The notes: generated by a model from the letters alone, not told the origin. A stretch of DNA of 64,000 nucleotides from CADDYT01 sp035294125 (GCA_035294125.1 DATGLM010000070.1:31184-95183); one strand, 5' to 3'; shown: positions 7,646 to 17,522, numbered from the stretch's first letter. Numbers and translations: made by a program.

Positions 7646-10132
7646 TCACTCTCCATAAGGAACCCAGATGTTTTTGACCTGGGTAGCTTCGCGTAGGAAC
7701 TCTTCGCCTTCGCCCTGGAGAGTATCGAGCCAGTTGCGGGGGTGGCCGTAGTTGACCCAGGTGCGTTTCATGTTGCCTGCGGAGGCGAGTTCGACACGCT
7801 TTGAGCCTTCGGCGCTGCCGAAGTACCACATAGCATCAACGTCGTCGTGGTCAGCCAGCACCTGCGTGAGCAGATCGCGCTCGCCGGTGACAATGTTGAC
7901 GACGCCGGGCGGTACATCGGACGTTTCCAGGATTTGATAGAAATCGGTGGCGCTCAGGGGCGCTTTCTCGGATGGGACGGCGATTACAGTGTTGCCCATC
8001 GCGATGGCCGGGGCGATGAGCGAGACGAAGCCGAGCAGAGGATAGTCGTCGGGCGCGGCCACGCCGATGACGCCGATAGGTTCCTTCATCGCCAGCGTGA
8101 CGCCGCGCAGGGGCGGGCGATGCACGTCACCCTCGTATTTGTCGGACCATGCGGCGTAGGAGAAGAGACGTGAGATGGTCGCCCGCACCTCCGCCATTGC
8201 GTCGTCCAGCGTGCGGCCCGTCTGCTGTACAATACGGTGGGCAAACTCGTCTTCACGCGCCGAGAGATTTTCGGCAATGTAGTAGAGAATCTGGGATTTG
8301 TTAAAGGTTGTACCGGTGGCCCATCCACTGGCCCCGTGTGCCGCTTCAACCGCGTTGCGGATATCCTTACGATTACCCTCGCCCACCTGACCAACGACCT
8401 CTCCTCGCGGCCCGTAGACCTCGCGGCTGTAGCCCGAATCGGGCCGTACCTGCTTGCCCTTGATGAACATTTTCGGCGTGCGGTCGATAGACGGCAGACC
8501 ATCAAAGCCAACATGGTAGCCGTTGGAGGAGAGCGCAATATCCTCGGCTCCCTCGTTCTCACTCACCACTTCCCCGGACGCATGCTGTCCCTGCTGCGCG
8601 GCCCCGTTGGAAGATGCAGAGCCTATGGCTATAGGAAATTCAGAAGAGGCTGGCTTTCGCGCTTCCCACGAAGGACGGATATATTCGTAAAGGCCCTCTT
8701 TGCCGCCTTCGCGCCCGAAGCCGCTTTCGCGGTAGCCCCCGAAGCCGCTGGAGGCATCAAACATGTTAGTGCTGTTGATCCAGACCGTTCCTGCCTTGAT
8801 CTTCGGCGCGACATCGAGCGCGAGGTTGATATTTTCGCTCCACACACTGGCGGCAAGGCCGTAGCGAGTGTTGTTCGCCAGCGCAACAGCCTCGGCTGGG
8901 GTGCGGAAGGTCATTGTCACCAGGACGGGGCCGAAGATTTCGACCTGCGCGATGGTTGTGGCCGGGGAAACGTTGGTGAAGAGCGTGGGCGGGAAGAAGT
9001 AGCCCTCGGTCGGGCAGGCCCAGGAGGGTTGGAAGATGTGCGCGCCCTCTTCGACGCCGGTGGCAACGAGCCGCTGAATCTCTTTGAGTTGCCCCGGTGA
9101 GACAATGGCCCCGATATCGACGGCTTTGTCCAGCGGATCCCCGAGACGCAGCTTCTCCATGCGCGCCCGCAGCTTCGTGATGAGCTGATCGGCAATATCT
9201 TCCTGCACGAGCAGGCGCGACCCGGCACAGCAGACCTGGCCCTGATTGAACCAGATGGCATCCACCACACCCTCGACGACGCTATCGAGATCGGCGTCGT
9301 CAAAAACGATGAAGGGGGATTTGCCGCCGAGTTCGAGCGAGAGCTTCTTGCCGGAGCCTGCTGTTGCGCGGCGAATACTGCGGCCCACCTCTGTCGAGCC
9401 AGTGAAGGCAATCTTGTTGACATCGGGATGGCGCACCAGCGCCTCACCCACCTGTGAAGCCTCGCCCGTCACGATATTGACCACACCCGACGGCAAGCCA
9501 ATCTCCTGCATGATCTCAGCGAATTTGAGCGCGGTCAGCGAGGTGTAGCGTGCCGGTTTGAGGACAACGGTGTTGCCCATTGCCAGCGCGGGCGCGATCT
9601 TCCAGGCCAGCATGAGCAGAGGAAAGTTCCAGGGGATGATCTGCCCCACGACGCCAAGCGGCTCGTAGCCGGGCAATTCACCTGACATCAACTGCGCCCA
9701 CCCGGCATGATAGTAGAAATGGCGGGCGACGAGCGGGATATCGATATCGCGGGTCTCACGGATGGGCTTGCCGTTGTCCAGCGATTCCAGCACGGCGAGC
9801 AGGCGCGAGTGCTTCTGGATGTGGCGGGCAATGGCGTAGAGGTAGCGAGCGCGTACATGGCCCGGCGTCTTCCCCCATGTCTCGAAAGCGGCACGTGCTG
9901 CGGCTACGGCGGCATCGACATCCGCGCTGTTGGCGGAGGAGATCTTCGCAAGGGGCTTGCCGTTGGCTGGATTGATGCTCTCAAGATACTCACCGCTGGT
10001 CGGCCTGACCCATTGATTGTTGATGAAGAGGCCGAAAGGCTGGTGCTCCTGAATCCAGGCCAGCGCGGGCGTGGGCGATTCGGGGGCCGGGCCGTACTCC
10101 ATTGTCTCGAAAATGTCCATCACATTCTTCAT
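7646..10132 (-). CDS. Two-domain aldehyde dehydrogenase (ALDH16-like)
   Basis: 828 residues. Residues ~25-500 form a complete NAD(P)-dependent aldehyde dehydrogenase domain: the PWNFPLLMLAWKIAPALA substrate-binding segment, FTGSTEVGR, the general-base region LELGGKSPF and the catalytic cysteine in NQGQVCCAGSR. After a linker, residues ~545-828 repeat the N-terminal half of the fold (EPIGVIGVAAPDDYPLLGF, APAIAMGNTVI, PPGVVNIVTG) but end before any catalytic Cys region. A fused degenerate second domain is the hallmark of ALDH16. The gene lies 12 bp downstream of deoC on the same strand with GGGGAGG before its start. It probably oxidises the acetaldehyde released by DeoC to acetate. Confidence 0.88.
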   Translation of the reverse strand: MKNVMDIFETMEYGPAPESPTPALAWIQEHQPFGLFINNQWVRPTSGEYLESINPANGKPLAKISSANSADVDAAVAAARAAFETWGKTPGHVRARYLYAIARHIQKHSRLLAVLESLDNGKPIRETRDIDIPLVARHFYYHAGWAQLMSGELPGYEPLGVVGQIIPWNFPLLMLAWKIAPALAMGNTVVLKPARYTSLTALKFAEIMQEIGLPSGVVNIVTGEASQVGEALVRHPDVNKIAFTGSTEVGRSIRRATAGSGKKLSLELGGKSPFIVFDDADLDSVVEGVVDAIWFNQGQVCCAGSRLLVQEDIADQLITKLRARMEKLRLGDPLDKAVDIGAIVSPGQLKEIQRLVATGVEEGAHIFQPSWACPTEGYFFPPTLFTNVSPATTIAQVEIFGPVLVTMTFRTPAEAVALANNTRYGLAASVWSENINLALDVAPKIKAGTVWINSTNMFDASSGFGGYRESGFGREGGKEGLYEYIRPSWEARKPASSEFPIAIGSASSNGAAQQGQHASGEVVSENEGAEDIALSSNGYHVGFDGLPSIDRTPKMFIKGKQVRPDSGYSREVYGPRGEVVGQVGEGNRKDIRNAVEAAHGASGWATGTTFNKSQILYYIAENLSAREDEFAHRIVQQTGRTLDDAMAEVRATISRLFSYAAWSDKYEGDVHRPPLRGVTLAMKEPIGVIGVAAPDDYPLLGFVSLIAPAIAMGNTVIAVPSEKAPLSATDFYQILETSDVPPGVVNIVTGERDLLTQVLADHDDVDAMWYFGSAEGSKRVELASAGNMKRTWVNYGHPRNWLDTLQGEGEEFLREATQVKNIWVPYGE

Positions 10133-10144
10133 TGTACGCCTCCC

Positions 10145-11155
10145 CTAAGCCATCGGGTTGTGGTGCGCCGCCGCGTAATGGCCGGTGACGAAATATGACA
10201 ACTGGCGTTCGATATCACCGAGCAAACTGCTGGCGCCGATGCGGAACAGGGTGCTGTTCAGCCAGTCGTTGCCCAGTTCCTCCTTCATCAAGATCAGCCA
10301 ATCCAATGATTCTTTCGCAGTACGTATGCCGCCCGCCGGTTTGAAGCCGACTTTGTAGCCCGTGCGTTCATAGTAGTCGCGAATGGCGCGCACCATGACG
10401 ATACCCACCGGCAGCGTTGCATTGACGACCTCCTTGCCGGTCGAGGTTTTGATAAAATCGGCCCCGGCCATCATGCAGACGAGGCTGGCCATGCCGACGT
10501 TGCGCAGGGTGGCGAGTTCGTGCGTGGCAAGGATGGTCTTCATGTGCGCCTCGCCGCAGGTTTCACGAAAAGCTTTCACCTCGTCATAAAGGGCCTGCCA
10601 GTTGCCGGTCAGCACGTGCGCCCGCGAAATGACGATATCGATCTCTCTGGCCCCGGCCCTGACCGAAGCCTCGATCTCGCCCAGCTTCTGCTCAAAGGGA
10701 TTCTGCCCGGCGGGAAAGCCGGTGGAGACGGCGGCGACGGGAATATCGGTGCCGCGCAGGGCCTCAACCGCCGTTGGCACGAGATTGTGATAGACGCAAA
10801 CGGCCCCGACGTGCAACGGCCCGTGCCAGCCGATCGCTTCCAGCAAGTCCTGGCGCACGGGCTGACGCGCTTTGGCACAGAGCCGCCGCACGTTGCCCGG
10901 CGTGTCGTCGCCCGCCAGCGTCGTCAGGTCGATGCAGGTGATGGCGCGCAAGAGCCACGCCGCCTGCCACTCCTTCTTGACGGTGCGCCGCGTATTCATT
11001 GTGGCCGCTCGCCGCTCAACCGCGCTACGATTGATATGTACCTCGCGTACCCAATCCATATCCAACGGCATACCTGGATTGCGTTCAACGCGCGCTTCCG
11101 TCATCACAGATTCCTGTCCCGGCTCCGTCCCTGTTCGTCTTTTCGTAGTGGTCAT
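10145..11155 (-). CDS. deoC: Deoxyribose-phosphate aldolase
   Basis: 336 residues, longer than the ~220-residue bacterial form because of an N-terminal extension of ~75 residues. It cleaves 2-deoxy-D-ribose-5-phosphate to glyceraldehyde-3-phosphate and acetaldehyde. Visible signatures are ITCIDLTTLAGDDTPGNVRRLC at the barrel start, AVCVYHNLV, VSTGFPAGQ, the Schiff-base lysine in ADFIKTSTGK and the phosphate-binding KPAGGIRTAKE. These match the longer DeoC type also seen in animals. The start has AGAGGAAAA just upstream, and a TATAAT-like -10 lies at 11194-11199 (minus strand). It is followed by the aldehyde dehydrogenase gene in an apparent two-gene operon for deoxynucleoside catabolism. Confidence 0.93.
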   Translation of the reverse strand: MTTTKRRTGTEPGQESVMTEARVERNPGMPLDMDWVREVHINRSAVERRAATMNTRRTVKKEWQAAWLLRAITCIDLTTLAGDDTPGNVRRLCAKARQPVRQDLLEAIGWHGPLHVGAVCVYHNLVPTAVEALRGTDIPVAAVSTGFPAGQNPFEQKLGEIEASVRAGAREIDIVISRAHVLTGNWQALYDEVKAFRETCGEAHMKTILATHELATLRNVGMASLVCMMAGADFIKTSTGKEVVNATLPVGIVMVRAIRDYYERTGYKVGFKPAGGIRTAKESLDWLILMKEELGNDWLNSTLFRIGASSLLGDIERQLSYFVTGHYAAAHHNPMA

Positions 11156-11548
11156 GTTTTTTCCTCTGACAAAAACGGGGTGTGCGATACAGTATTATAC
11201 ACAGACATCTCCACCCCAGAACTGGCTGCAATAATCTTACCACAATGATATTGTGCTTATCCTCTTCTATGGAAGATTCATCTGGGAAGTCGGCAAACAG
11301 AATGCCGGGAAAGCCTGTTACCAGCAACAACACCAGCCCGTATGATAGTATAGCTTCTCTGGATGTAAAGCAGAGTCTATGGTGTTCTGTTTTTTGCTTT
11401 CACCTCGATATCACTGCTGATGGCAGGTGAAAAGCCGATTTTTATCACTCAATGTTGCTCTATACATTTGTCTTTGTGTCCGGTATATAATCTCAATAGA
11501 GGATTCAGAAACCGTTTCCTCAGCTATGGACGTAGGTGGGAGACTGAT
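11156..11548. promoter_or_regulatory. Divergent promoter region between deoC and the PBP gene
   Basis: No gene is seen here. A minus-strand TATAAT at 11194-11199 could serve deoC and a plus-strand TATAAT at 11486-11491 could serve the penicillin-binding protein; neither has a convincing -35 box. The plus-strand frame of the PBP gene stays open back to 11420, but that segment is Cys-rich and non-conserved in appearance. Confidence 0.4.
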
Positions 11549-13825
11549 ATGAACACTGAACGCCGACCAGAAACCCCGGCAAAGTTGTCACCACATAGTC
11601 GCGCTGCCGCCGCGCAACGCCTGGATGAGCGGTCATTACCCGTTCCGCGCGGCCCCTATCGTTCTATTCCCAATCACCCGGTTCATCCAAAGGGCTGGCA
11701 TCTGCGCAAACACTTGAAACGAAAGAATCTCCAGCGTAGCAACGAACTCTACAAAGCGGTCGACCGTGTTGGCACATTCTGGTCGCTGCTCCCGCTGGCC
11801 TTTGCCATTCTGGCTTTCATCGTCACCATCGCCAGCCTGTTGACAGGTTACGCGGCCTTCTCTACGGCAGTTGATCAGCGCTACCAGCAAGATATCGTCA
11901 CACTGGCCGATATTCTCCCTAAAGACAGTCTGCGTATGTATGATGCTAATGGTACACAGATCTATGAGGCTATCGACCAGGGATTGCAAATTTCAGAGCC
12001 TTTTAACAAGATTTCACCCAATCTTGTTCACGCAGAGATCTCCATCGAAGATCAGTATTTCTGGACCAATCCCGGCTATGACATCACCGGCGTTGTGCGC
12101 GCCGCCCTCTCCGACCTGACACATGGGCGCGTCGTTGCCGGTGGCAGCACTATCACCCAACAATTAATCAAAAATACTATCGTCGGCAATCGCGATACGA
12201 TTATTCGCAAGCTGGAAGAAGTGATACTGGCCCCACAGGTGACGCGCTATTATACAAAGCAGCAAATCATGGACATGTATCTGAATACGACCTACTATGG
12301 CAACCAGGCCTATGGCGCAGAGGCTGCCGCGTTCGTGTACTTTGATTTGCAAGATACTCCCAAAGCAACGGCTGCTTCTCAACTCGACCTCGCGCAGTCC
12401 GCCATGCTGGCCGGTATTCCACAGGATCCGACGCTGTATAATCCCTTCCTGCATCCGCAAGCAACCCTTGCGCGTATGGAGAGTGTGCTTGAGCAAATGT
12501 ACTTGCAGGGCTATATCACGGCGCAGCAGGAAACGCAGGCCATTGTGGAGGCGCAAAATCCGCATTTCTTGAAGCCAGGGATCGTCAATAACGACCTCGC
12601 GCCACATTTCACGGCTTACGCCCTGAACGAGCTGGCCGGTATCCTGCATGTTAAAATCTCCGACCTGTCGCGCTCAGGGCTGATCGTCTCCACTACGCTC
12701 GATCTGCCTCTGCAAAATAAAATTCTCCAGGTTGCCCGTGAGAACGTGGCAGCCCTGTCAGCAGCGCACAATCTGACGGACGCCGCCGAGGTGCTGATCG
12801 ATTTCCACAACGGGGATATTCGCGTGCTGCTCGGCAATATCGACCCCAATAATCCACAATATGGACAATTTGACGTGGCAACGCAGGGCTATCGCCAGCC
12901 GGGTTCAGCCTTCAAGCCGTTCGTCTACGCCACAGCTTTCGAGCAAGGTCTCAGTCCAGGCATGCCAGTGCTGGACGAGCGGATCGCTATTCCCATGTGC
13001 TGCGGCCTGCCGCCCTACTCACCAAGTAACTACGACCTGAGCTATCACGGTTTGATTAGCGTTCGGGCCGCGCTGCAAAACTCGTTCAACGTGCCAGCCG
13101 TTAAGGTATTGTATAAAACCGGCGTTGATGCTTCCCTGGCTACTGCCCAGAACATGGGCATTACCAGCTACAACGGCATCCCGAACTATACAATGGTGCT
13201 CGGCACGCTGGGCGTCCATCTGCTGGACATGACTTCGGCCTACGGCGTCTTTGCCAACGGGGGCGTGCGTGTTCCCGCTCACTCCATCAACAGCGTCTAT
13301 GATACGCAGGGCAAGCTGGTCTACCAGTTCGCCTCTACTGGAAAGCGCGTCATCAGTCCCCAGGTGGCCTACCTGATGACCAACGTGTTGAGTGACAACC
13401 AGGCGCGTACCTACGAGTTCGGGGCGTGCAGCATGCTCTACCTCTTCAGCAACACGCAGTCGCAGTGCTACGCGGGCGACCCCGGCACGGTCTACCCGTC
13501 AGCCGTCAAAACCGGCACCTCACAGAACTTCGCGGACAACTGGACCATCGGCTACACGACCGATTATGTGATGGGCGTGTGGGCCGGTAATAACGACAAC
13601 TCACCGATGATTAACGTCATCGGCGTAACGGGTGCCGGTCCCATCTGGCACGAAGGCATGTTGCTGGCCGAGCAAGAACATAACAGCAAACCCACGAACT
13701 TCAAAGTTCCGCCCGGCATGGTGCAGCGGACCGTCCACTACCCCGAAGGACTCACCACCACCGACTGGTACATCAAGGGCCTGCCCTGGACAGACTGGGG
13801 ACTTGGCTGGCCCGGCTCGCTGTGA
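11549..13825 (+). CDS. Class A penicillin-binding protein (transglycosylase/transpeptidase)
   Basis: 758 residues. A basic cytoplasmic N-terminus (~90 residues) and one membrane anchor (LLPLAFAILAFIVTIASLLTG region) precede a GT51 transglycosylase domain with the EISIEDQYFW catalytic-glutamate motif and GGSTITQQLIKN. A transpeptidase domain follows with the active-site serine in PGSAFKPF, the SxN-type NSFNVPA and the KTGTS triad. It polymerises and cross-links peptidoglycan on the outer face of the membrane. The start is the ATG of MNTERRPETP, with GGTGGGAG upstream. The gene stands alone, with a divergent deoC promoter on its left and a 32-bp-arm inverted repeat just after its stop. A penicillin-insensitive or specialised role cannot be excluded. 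Confidence 0.92.
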   Translation: MNTERRPETPAKLSPHSRAAAAQRLDERSLPVPRGPYRSIPNHPVHPKGWHLRKHLKRKNLQRSNELYKAVDRVGTFWSLLPLAFAILAFIVTIASLLTGYAAFSTAVDQRYQQDIVTLADILPKDSLRMYDANGTQIYEAIDQGLQISEPFNKISPNLVHAEISIEDQYFWTNPGYDITGVVRAALSDLTHGRVVAGGSTITQQLIKNTIVGNRDTIIRKLEEVILAPQVTRYYTKQQIMDMYLNTTYYGNQAYGAEAAAFVYFDLQDTPKATAASQLDLAQSAMLAGIPQDPTLYNPFLHPQATLARMESVLEQMYLQGYITAQQETQAIVEAQNPHFLKPGIVNNDLAPHFTAYALNELAGILHVKISDLSRSGLIVSTTLDLPLQNKILQVARENVAALSAAHNLTDAAEVLIDFHNGDIRVLLGNIDPNNPQYGQFDVATQGYRQPGSAFKPFVYATAFEQGLSPGMPVLDERIAIPMCCGLPPYSPSNYDLSYHGLISVRAALQNSFNVPAVKVLYKTGVDASLATAQNMGITSYNGIPNYTMVLGTLGVHLLDMTSAYGVFANGGVRVPAHSINSVYDTQGKLVYQFASTGKRVISPQVAYLMTNVLSDNQARTYEFGACSMLYLFSNTQSQCYAGDPGTVYPSAVKTGTSQNFADNWTIGYTTDYVMGVWAGNNDNSPMINVIGVTGAGPIWHEGMLLAEQEHNSKPTNFKVPPGMVQRTVHYPEGLTTTDWYIKGLPWTDWGLGWPGSL

Positions 13826-13854
13826 TCGTCAGACTACCCACAAGCACATCCGAC

Positions 13855-13948
13855 CCAGGCCACCCGCCAGGGGTGGCCCTACTATACAATCCATTATTTA
13901 TATGATATGCTCCGTATATAGTAGGGCCACCCCTGGCGGGTGGCCTGG
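13855..13948. repeat. Inverted repeat, 32-bp perfect arms, 30-nt AT-rich loop
   Basis: Arms 13855-13886 and 13917-13948 match perfectly and contain the palindromic core GGCCACCCGCCAGGGGTGGCC, which recurs at 51805-51827 and, slightly changed, at 59607-59651. It lies between convergent genes (PBP and the nucleobase permease), where it can terminate both. The shared core between sites suggests a dispersed repeat family rather than an ordinary terminator. Confidence 0.88.
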
Positions 13949-13969
13949 AATGTGGAATATTCCCCTTGC

Positions 13970-15361
13970 TTACGCTTCCTCCACCTCTGCACGCGGCTTC
14001 ACAACGCTACGCAGGGCGTAGTAGAGAACACCGGCCACCAGTATGCCAACATAGTAGGCAATATCCGCGCCATGCAACAGGTTCGCCATCGGGCCAACGT
14101 AAAGCGCGGAGTTCATAAATGGCACAGAAACGGCGAGGCCGACGAGGAAGGCGACGAGGCCGGGCCATTCGACCGCCTTACGGAACGCGGCGCGCCATCC
14201 CTTCTCAGGCCGCGTGGGCTGGCCGGGGTGCAGGAAGAAGTCGACGAGGACGACGGCCAGCCAGGGGCCGATCCAGTAGGAGATCAGCAGCAAGAAGTTT
14301 TCGTATTTGGCGGACAGCCCGCTTGAGCCATAGAGGGCGAGCGCGCCGCCGAGGATGCCAACAGCAATGACCGAAACCCAGCGTTTGATCGGCACATCCA
14401 GCGTGAGCAGCGAGAGCGCACCCGTGTAGATGTTGAGGGCGTTGGCGGCAATCGTGCCGAGAATGACGGCGATCAGCGCAGGTACCCAGATGGGACCCAT
14501 GACCTTGACGACCAGATCAATCGGGGCCAGGTTGAGGCCGATGGTGGCGACGGCAGCGCCAAGCACCTGCAACCAGACGCAGCCGATGAAGGAACCAAGG
14601 AACACGGCAGTGAAGACACGCCATGCTGGCGTCTCCGCCGGAAGGTAGCGCGCATAGTCCGAGGCGTAGGGCGACCAGCTAAAGACGTAAGAGGCAACGG
14701 CGGTGGTCATCAGCACAAACAGGCCAATATGGTCGGCAAGCGGGAGTTTCGAGGCCAGGCCGAAGTGCGCCTGCGGCAGGCCGATGACCGACATTAACAG
14801 GAAGATGATCGCCAGCAGCGCCGCACTGATGGCCTCAAAGCGGTGGATGAGGTTATAGCCGTAGACACCAAGCAGCATCTGCGCCGCCGTCAAAATGAGC
14901 AGCGAGACCCAGAACGGCAGGGCGGTCAGTCGCTCAATGGCCAGCGCCCCCACGATACTATTCACCGCGTACCACCCACTGGCGCTGACCCAGTTCAAGA
15001 GGGCGGGCAGATACGCACCGCGCGCGCCGAAACTGTGGCGCGTAAACGAAAGCTGCGGCATGCCAATCTGCGGCCCCATGCTGGCTGTGATCGCCAGCAG
15101 CGCGCAGCCGATGATATTGCCGACGATAATAGCGGCCACGCCATCGGCAAAACCAAGCCCGAAGACGACCGCCAGCGCCCCGACCAGCCAGACGGGCAAG
15201 CCCATATTGGCCGAGAGCCAGAGCGTAAACAATGTACGAGGACTGCCATGCCGCTCGCTGGCCGAGACCTGCTCGATGCCATGCGGCTCAACCGTCAACA
15301 CCTGCCCCCGGTATTCACCACCCGTCTCTACCTCATTCTCAGACGAACGAACCTTGCTCAT
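13970..15361 (-). CDS. NCS1-family nucleobase (purine/cytosine) permease
   Basis: 463 residues with about twelve hydrophobic segments. The N-terminal features fit the nucleobase:cation symporter-1 family (CodB/allantoin/hydantoin permeases): LWLSANMGLPVWLVGAL, the SMGPQIGMPQL segment and FTRHSFGARGAYLPALLNW. The later YASDYARYLP motif is also typical. It would import a nucleobase or related heterocycle with a cation across the cytoplasmic membrane; the exact substrate is not readable. The start is supported by AAGGAGA 6 nt upstream. A promoter (15501-15529) and a 17-bp palindromic operator (15402-15418) precede it, so a dedicated repressor elsewhere is likely. Confidence 0.88.
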   Translation of the reverse strand: MSKVRSSENEVETGGEYRGQVLTVEPHGIEQVSASERHGSPRTLFTLWLSANMGLPVWLVGALAVVFGLGFADGVAAIIVGNIIGCALLAITASMGPQIGMPQLSFTRHSFGARGAYLPALLNWVSASGWYAVNSIVGALAIERLTALPFWVSLLILTAAQMLLGVYGYNLIHRFEAISAALLAIIFLLMSVIGLPQAHFGLASKLPLADHIGLFVLMTTAVASYVFSWSPYASDYARYLPAETPAWRVFTAVFLGSFIGCVWLQVLGAAVATIGLNLAPIDLVVKVMGPIWVPALIAVILGTIAANALNIYTGALSLLTLDVPIKRWVSVIAVGILGGALALYGSSGLSAKYENFLLLISYWIGPWLAVVLVDFFLHPGQPTRPEKGWRAAFRKAVEWPGLVAFLVGLAVSVPFMNSALYVGPMANLLHGADIAYYVGILVAGVLYYALRSVVKPRAEVEEA

Positions 15362-15397
15362 CGCACTCTCCTTTCAGACAGGTACAAGAGCCATTCC

Positions 15398-15529
15398 ACT
15401 TAGTGTAACTTTTACACTTACTAAGCCGATAAAAAAGAAAAGCTGTAAAGTGCCTGACCATATCTTGGTGTCTAACGTACACTAACAACCTTTATCAGAA
15501 AGTATACCCGGAAAAATACGAAAAAGCAA
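15398..15529 (-). promoter_or_regulatory. Promoter and operator region of the NCS1 permease
   Basis: On the minus strand a -35 TTGCTT (15524-15529) and a -10 TATACT (15501-15506) are spaced 17 bp apart. In the leader, AGTGTAA-CTT-TTACACT (15402-15418) is a perfect palindrome 43-59 nt from the start codon. The related half-site TTAGTGTA recurs at 15485-15478 just past the expected transcription start. The symmetry and size resemble GntR- or MarR-type operators; no regulator gene is adjacent. Confidence 0.6.
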
Positions 15530-15578
15530 GCGTATTTTCTACACTTTTTACCTGGCTTGAAATTCGCAGCAAGGTGCA

Positions 15579-17522
15579 TCAGCTCCGCAGCCAGCGGTCG
15601 TACCAGGAGCGGACGCGGCGTAGCAGATCGAGCTGGTGCATGCGTTCGCGAATGGGATGCCCTTCACGGGGATAGACGACCAGTTCGGAGGGAACTCCGT
15701 ATTCGCGCAGGGCGCGATGAAAGCCGATGGCCCGGGTAAGCGGCACCCGCGCATCTTTCTCGCCGTGCAGGATCAGTACGGGCGTTTTCGTCTCGCGGGC
15801 AAAGGAGATCGGGCTGAGTCGCAGGTGATTCTGGTACTCCAGGCCGTCCCAGGGGACGCTGCCGCCCAGTTCGCGCTCGAAATCGGGGATATCGCTGGTC
15901 ATGGCCATCATGCCCCAGTCGCTGACGCCTGCGCCCATGATGGCGGCTTTGAAACGTCTTGTTTGCGTGACGGCCCAGGCAGTCATGAAACCGCCCTGGC
16001 TCCAACCGCCAATGCCGAGCCGCTCCAGGTCGGCGATGCCGCGTTCGATGGCCGCGTCCAGCGCCGACATCACATCAGCATAATCGGCACCGCCCACGTC
16101 GCCGCGAGCCGCGCCTGCAAAGCGTTCGCCATGCCCGTAGCCGCCGCGTGGATTGGGCATGAGAACGACATAACCGGCCAGCGCCAGCCACTGCGCCCAG
16201 TCGGCCCAGCTAAGATGGAAGCCATGCCCCCAGCGCCCATAGGGGCCACCATGCACCAGCACAATCGCGGGCAGCGGGCGATCTGTCGGCGCGTCGGGCG
16301 GGCGCACAAGGATGCCATCCATCTGCCAGCCATCGGGCGCTGTCCAGGTGAACGCCTCCTGCGGCCCGAAGGTCAAACCGCTCAGCGCGCTTTGATGCTG
16401 TGTGAGTTGATGCAGCTTCACAACCTCACCGGCTGCCGCCTGCCCGGCCCAGATTTCACCCGGCTGAGCAGCGGACTCGCGCACGGCAGCCAGTACGGTT
16501 GAGCCATCATTGAGAGCGCGCATCGTCCAGTCAAACATATCGCTCGTCCGGTCTTCAGGCTCTGTAGCCGAGAGCGGAGCCAGCGCGCCTGTTTCCGTGT
16601 CCAGCCAGCAGATACGGCTCTCTAAACCTTCACAGACAATTACCGCCGCCTGTTGGGCGTGGGGAGAGCGCGTGACGCTGAAGATACAGCCGTCATCGTA
16701 CTGCGTCAGCCGACGCGGCTCGCCTCCCTGCGCCGGAACGGTATAGACCGTCTGCGAAGACTGGCTTTTGAGCGAGACCGACGCGCCAAAGAGCAGCGTC
16801 TGCCCATCCTTTGACCAGGTAAGCGCATTCATCGAGGCGGAAAGACGGCAGACCTGACGCGGCTCACCGCCGGCTACAGGTACGCGCCAGAGAGAGACAT
16901 CCCGCGCCATATACTCAAGGCTGGGAGCCTTACGCACAATACAGGCCAGTTCGGTGCCATCAGGAGACCAGGCAAAGCTGTCGACGTGGAAATTGCCGGA
17001 GACGAGCGTGTTGACTTCGCCGCTCGCCAGGGAGAGCAGGCGCAGGCGGGCGTAGGGCCAGCGTTCGCCGTAGACATTGGCATCGTCGCGCTCTTTCTCG
17101 CGCCGCTCATCCTCCTCCGTCGGCTCATCGGCGCCGGTGAAGGCAATCTGGCCGCCATGCGGGGACCAGGCGAACTGCTCGACCGCCTTCTTATTCTTCA
17201 CGTTCGTCAGCGCCCGCGCCTCGCCTCCATCGGCGGAAATAATGTACAGCTGGGCAGTACCCCGTGTGGCGCGATCGGAGAGGAAGGCAATCTGGCTGCC
17301 ATCGGGCGACCAGCGCGGGCTGTGATCTTCGGCGCTGCCAGCCGTAAACTGTCGGGCCGGGCGCGAGCCGTCGACCGGCACCAGCCAGAGCGCGCTCGTT
17401 CCATGTTCTTCCTTCTTGCTATCCGGCGCAAGCGCGTAGACCACCATGCGCCCATCCGGTGAAATATCTGGCTGCTTCGGCGTAGCCAGATCAACGATCA
17501 TTTCAGCCGTCAGTTCTGCCAT
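15579..17522 (-). CDS. S9-family prolyl oligopeptidase-like serine peptidase
   Basis: 647 residues. The first ~390 form a TolB/WD-like beta-propeller with repeated blade motifs (WSPDGSQIAFLSDR, WSPHGGQIAFTG, WSPDGTELACI, ALTWSKDGQTLLF). The last ~250 form an alpha/beta-hydrolase: an oxyanion-side LVHGGPYGRWGH, nucleophile serine in GIGGWSQGGFMTAW, aspartate in HGEKDARVP and histidine in REGHPIRE. This is the acylaminoacyl-peptidase/dipeptidyl-peptidase type of S9 enzymes that cleave short peptides. No signal peptide is present, so it is probably cytoplasmic. A hairpin (17553-17601) lies directly upstream, separating it from the S51 peptidase gene on the same strand. Confidence 0.9.
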   Translation of the reverse strand: MAELTAEMIVDLATPKQPDISPDGRMVVYALAPDSKKEEHGTSALWLVPVDGSRPARQFTAGSAEDHSPRWSPDGSQIAFLSDRATRGTAQLYIISADGGEARALTNVKNKKAVEQFAWSPHGGQIAFTGADEPTEEDERREKERDDANVYGERWPYARLRLLSLASGEVNTLVSGNFHVDSFAWSPDGTELACIVRKAPSLEYMARDVSLWRVPVAGGEPRQVCRLSASMNALTWSKDGQTLLFGASVSLKSQSSQTVYTVPAQGGEPRRLTQYDDGCIFSVTRSPHAQQAAVIVCEGLESRICWLDTETGALAPLSATEPEDRTSDMFDWTMRALNDGSTVLAAVRESAAQPGEIWAGQAAAGEVVKLHQLTQHQSALSGLTFGPQEAFTWTAPDGWQMDGILVRPPDAPTDRPLPAIVLVHGGPYGRWGHGFHLSWADWAQWLALAGYVVLMPNPRGGYGHGERFAGAARGDVGGADYADVMSALDAAIERGIADLERLGIGGWSQGGFMTAWAVTQTRRFKAAIMGAGVSDWGMMAMTSDIPDFERELGGSVPWDGLEYQNHLRLSPISFARETKTPVLILHGEKDARVPLTRAIGFHRALREYGVPSELVVYPREGHPIRERMHQLDLLRRVRSWYDRWLRS

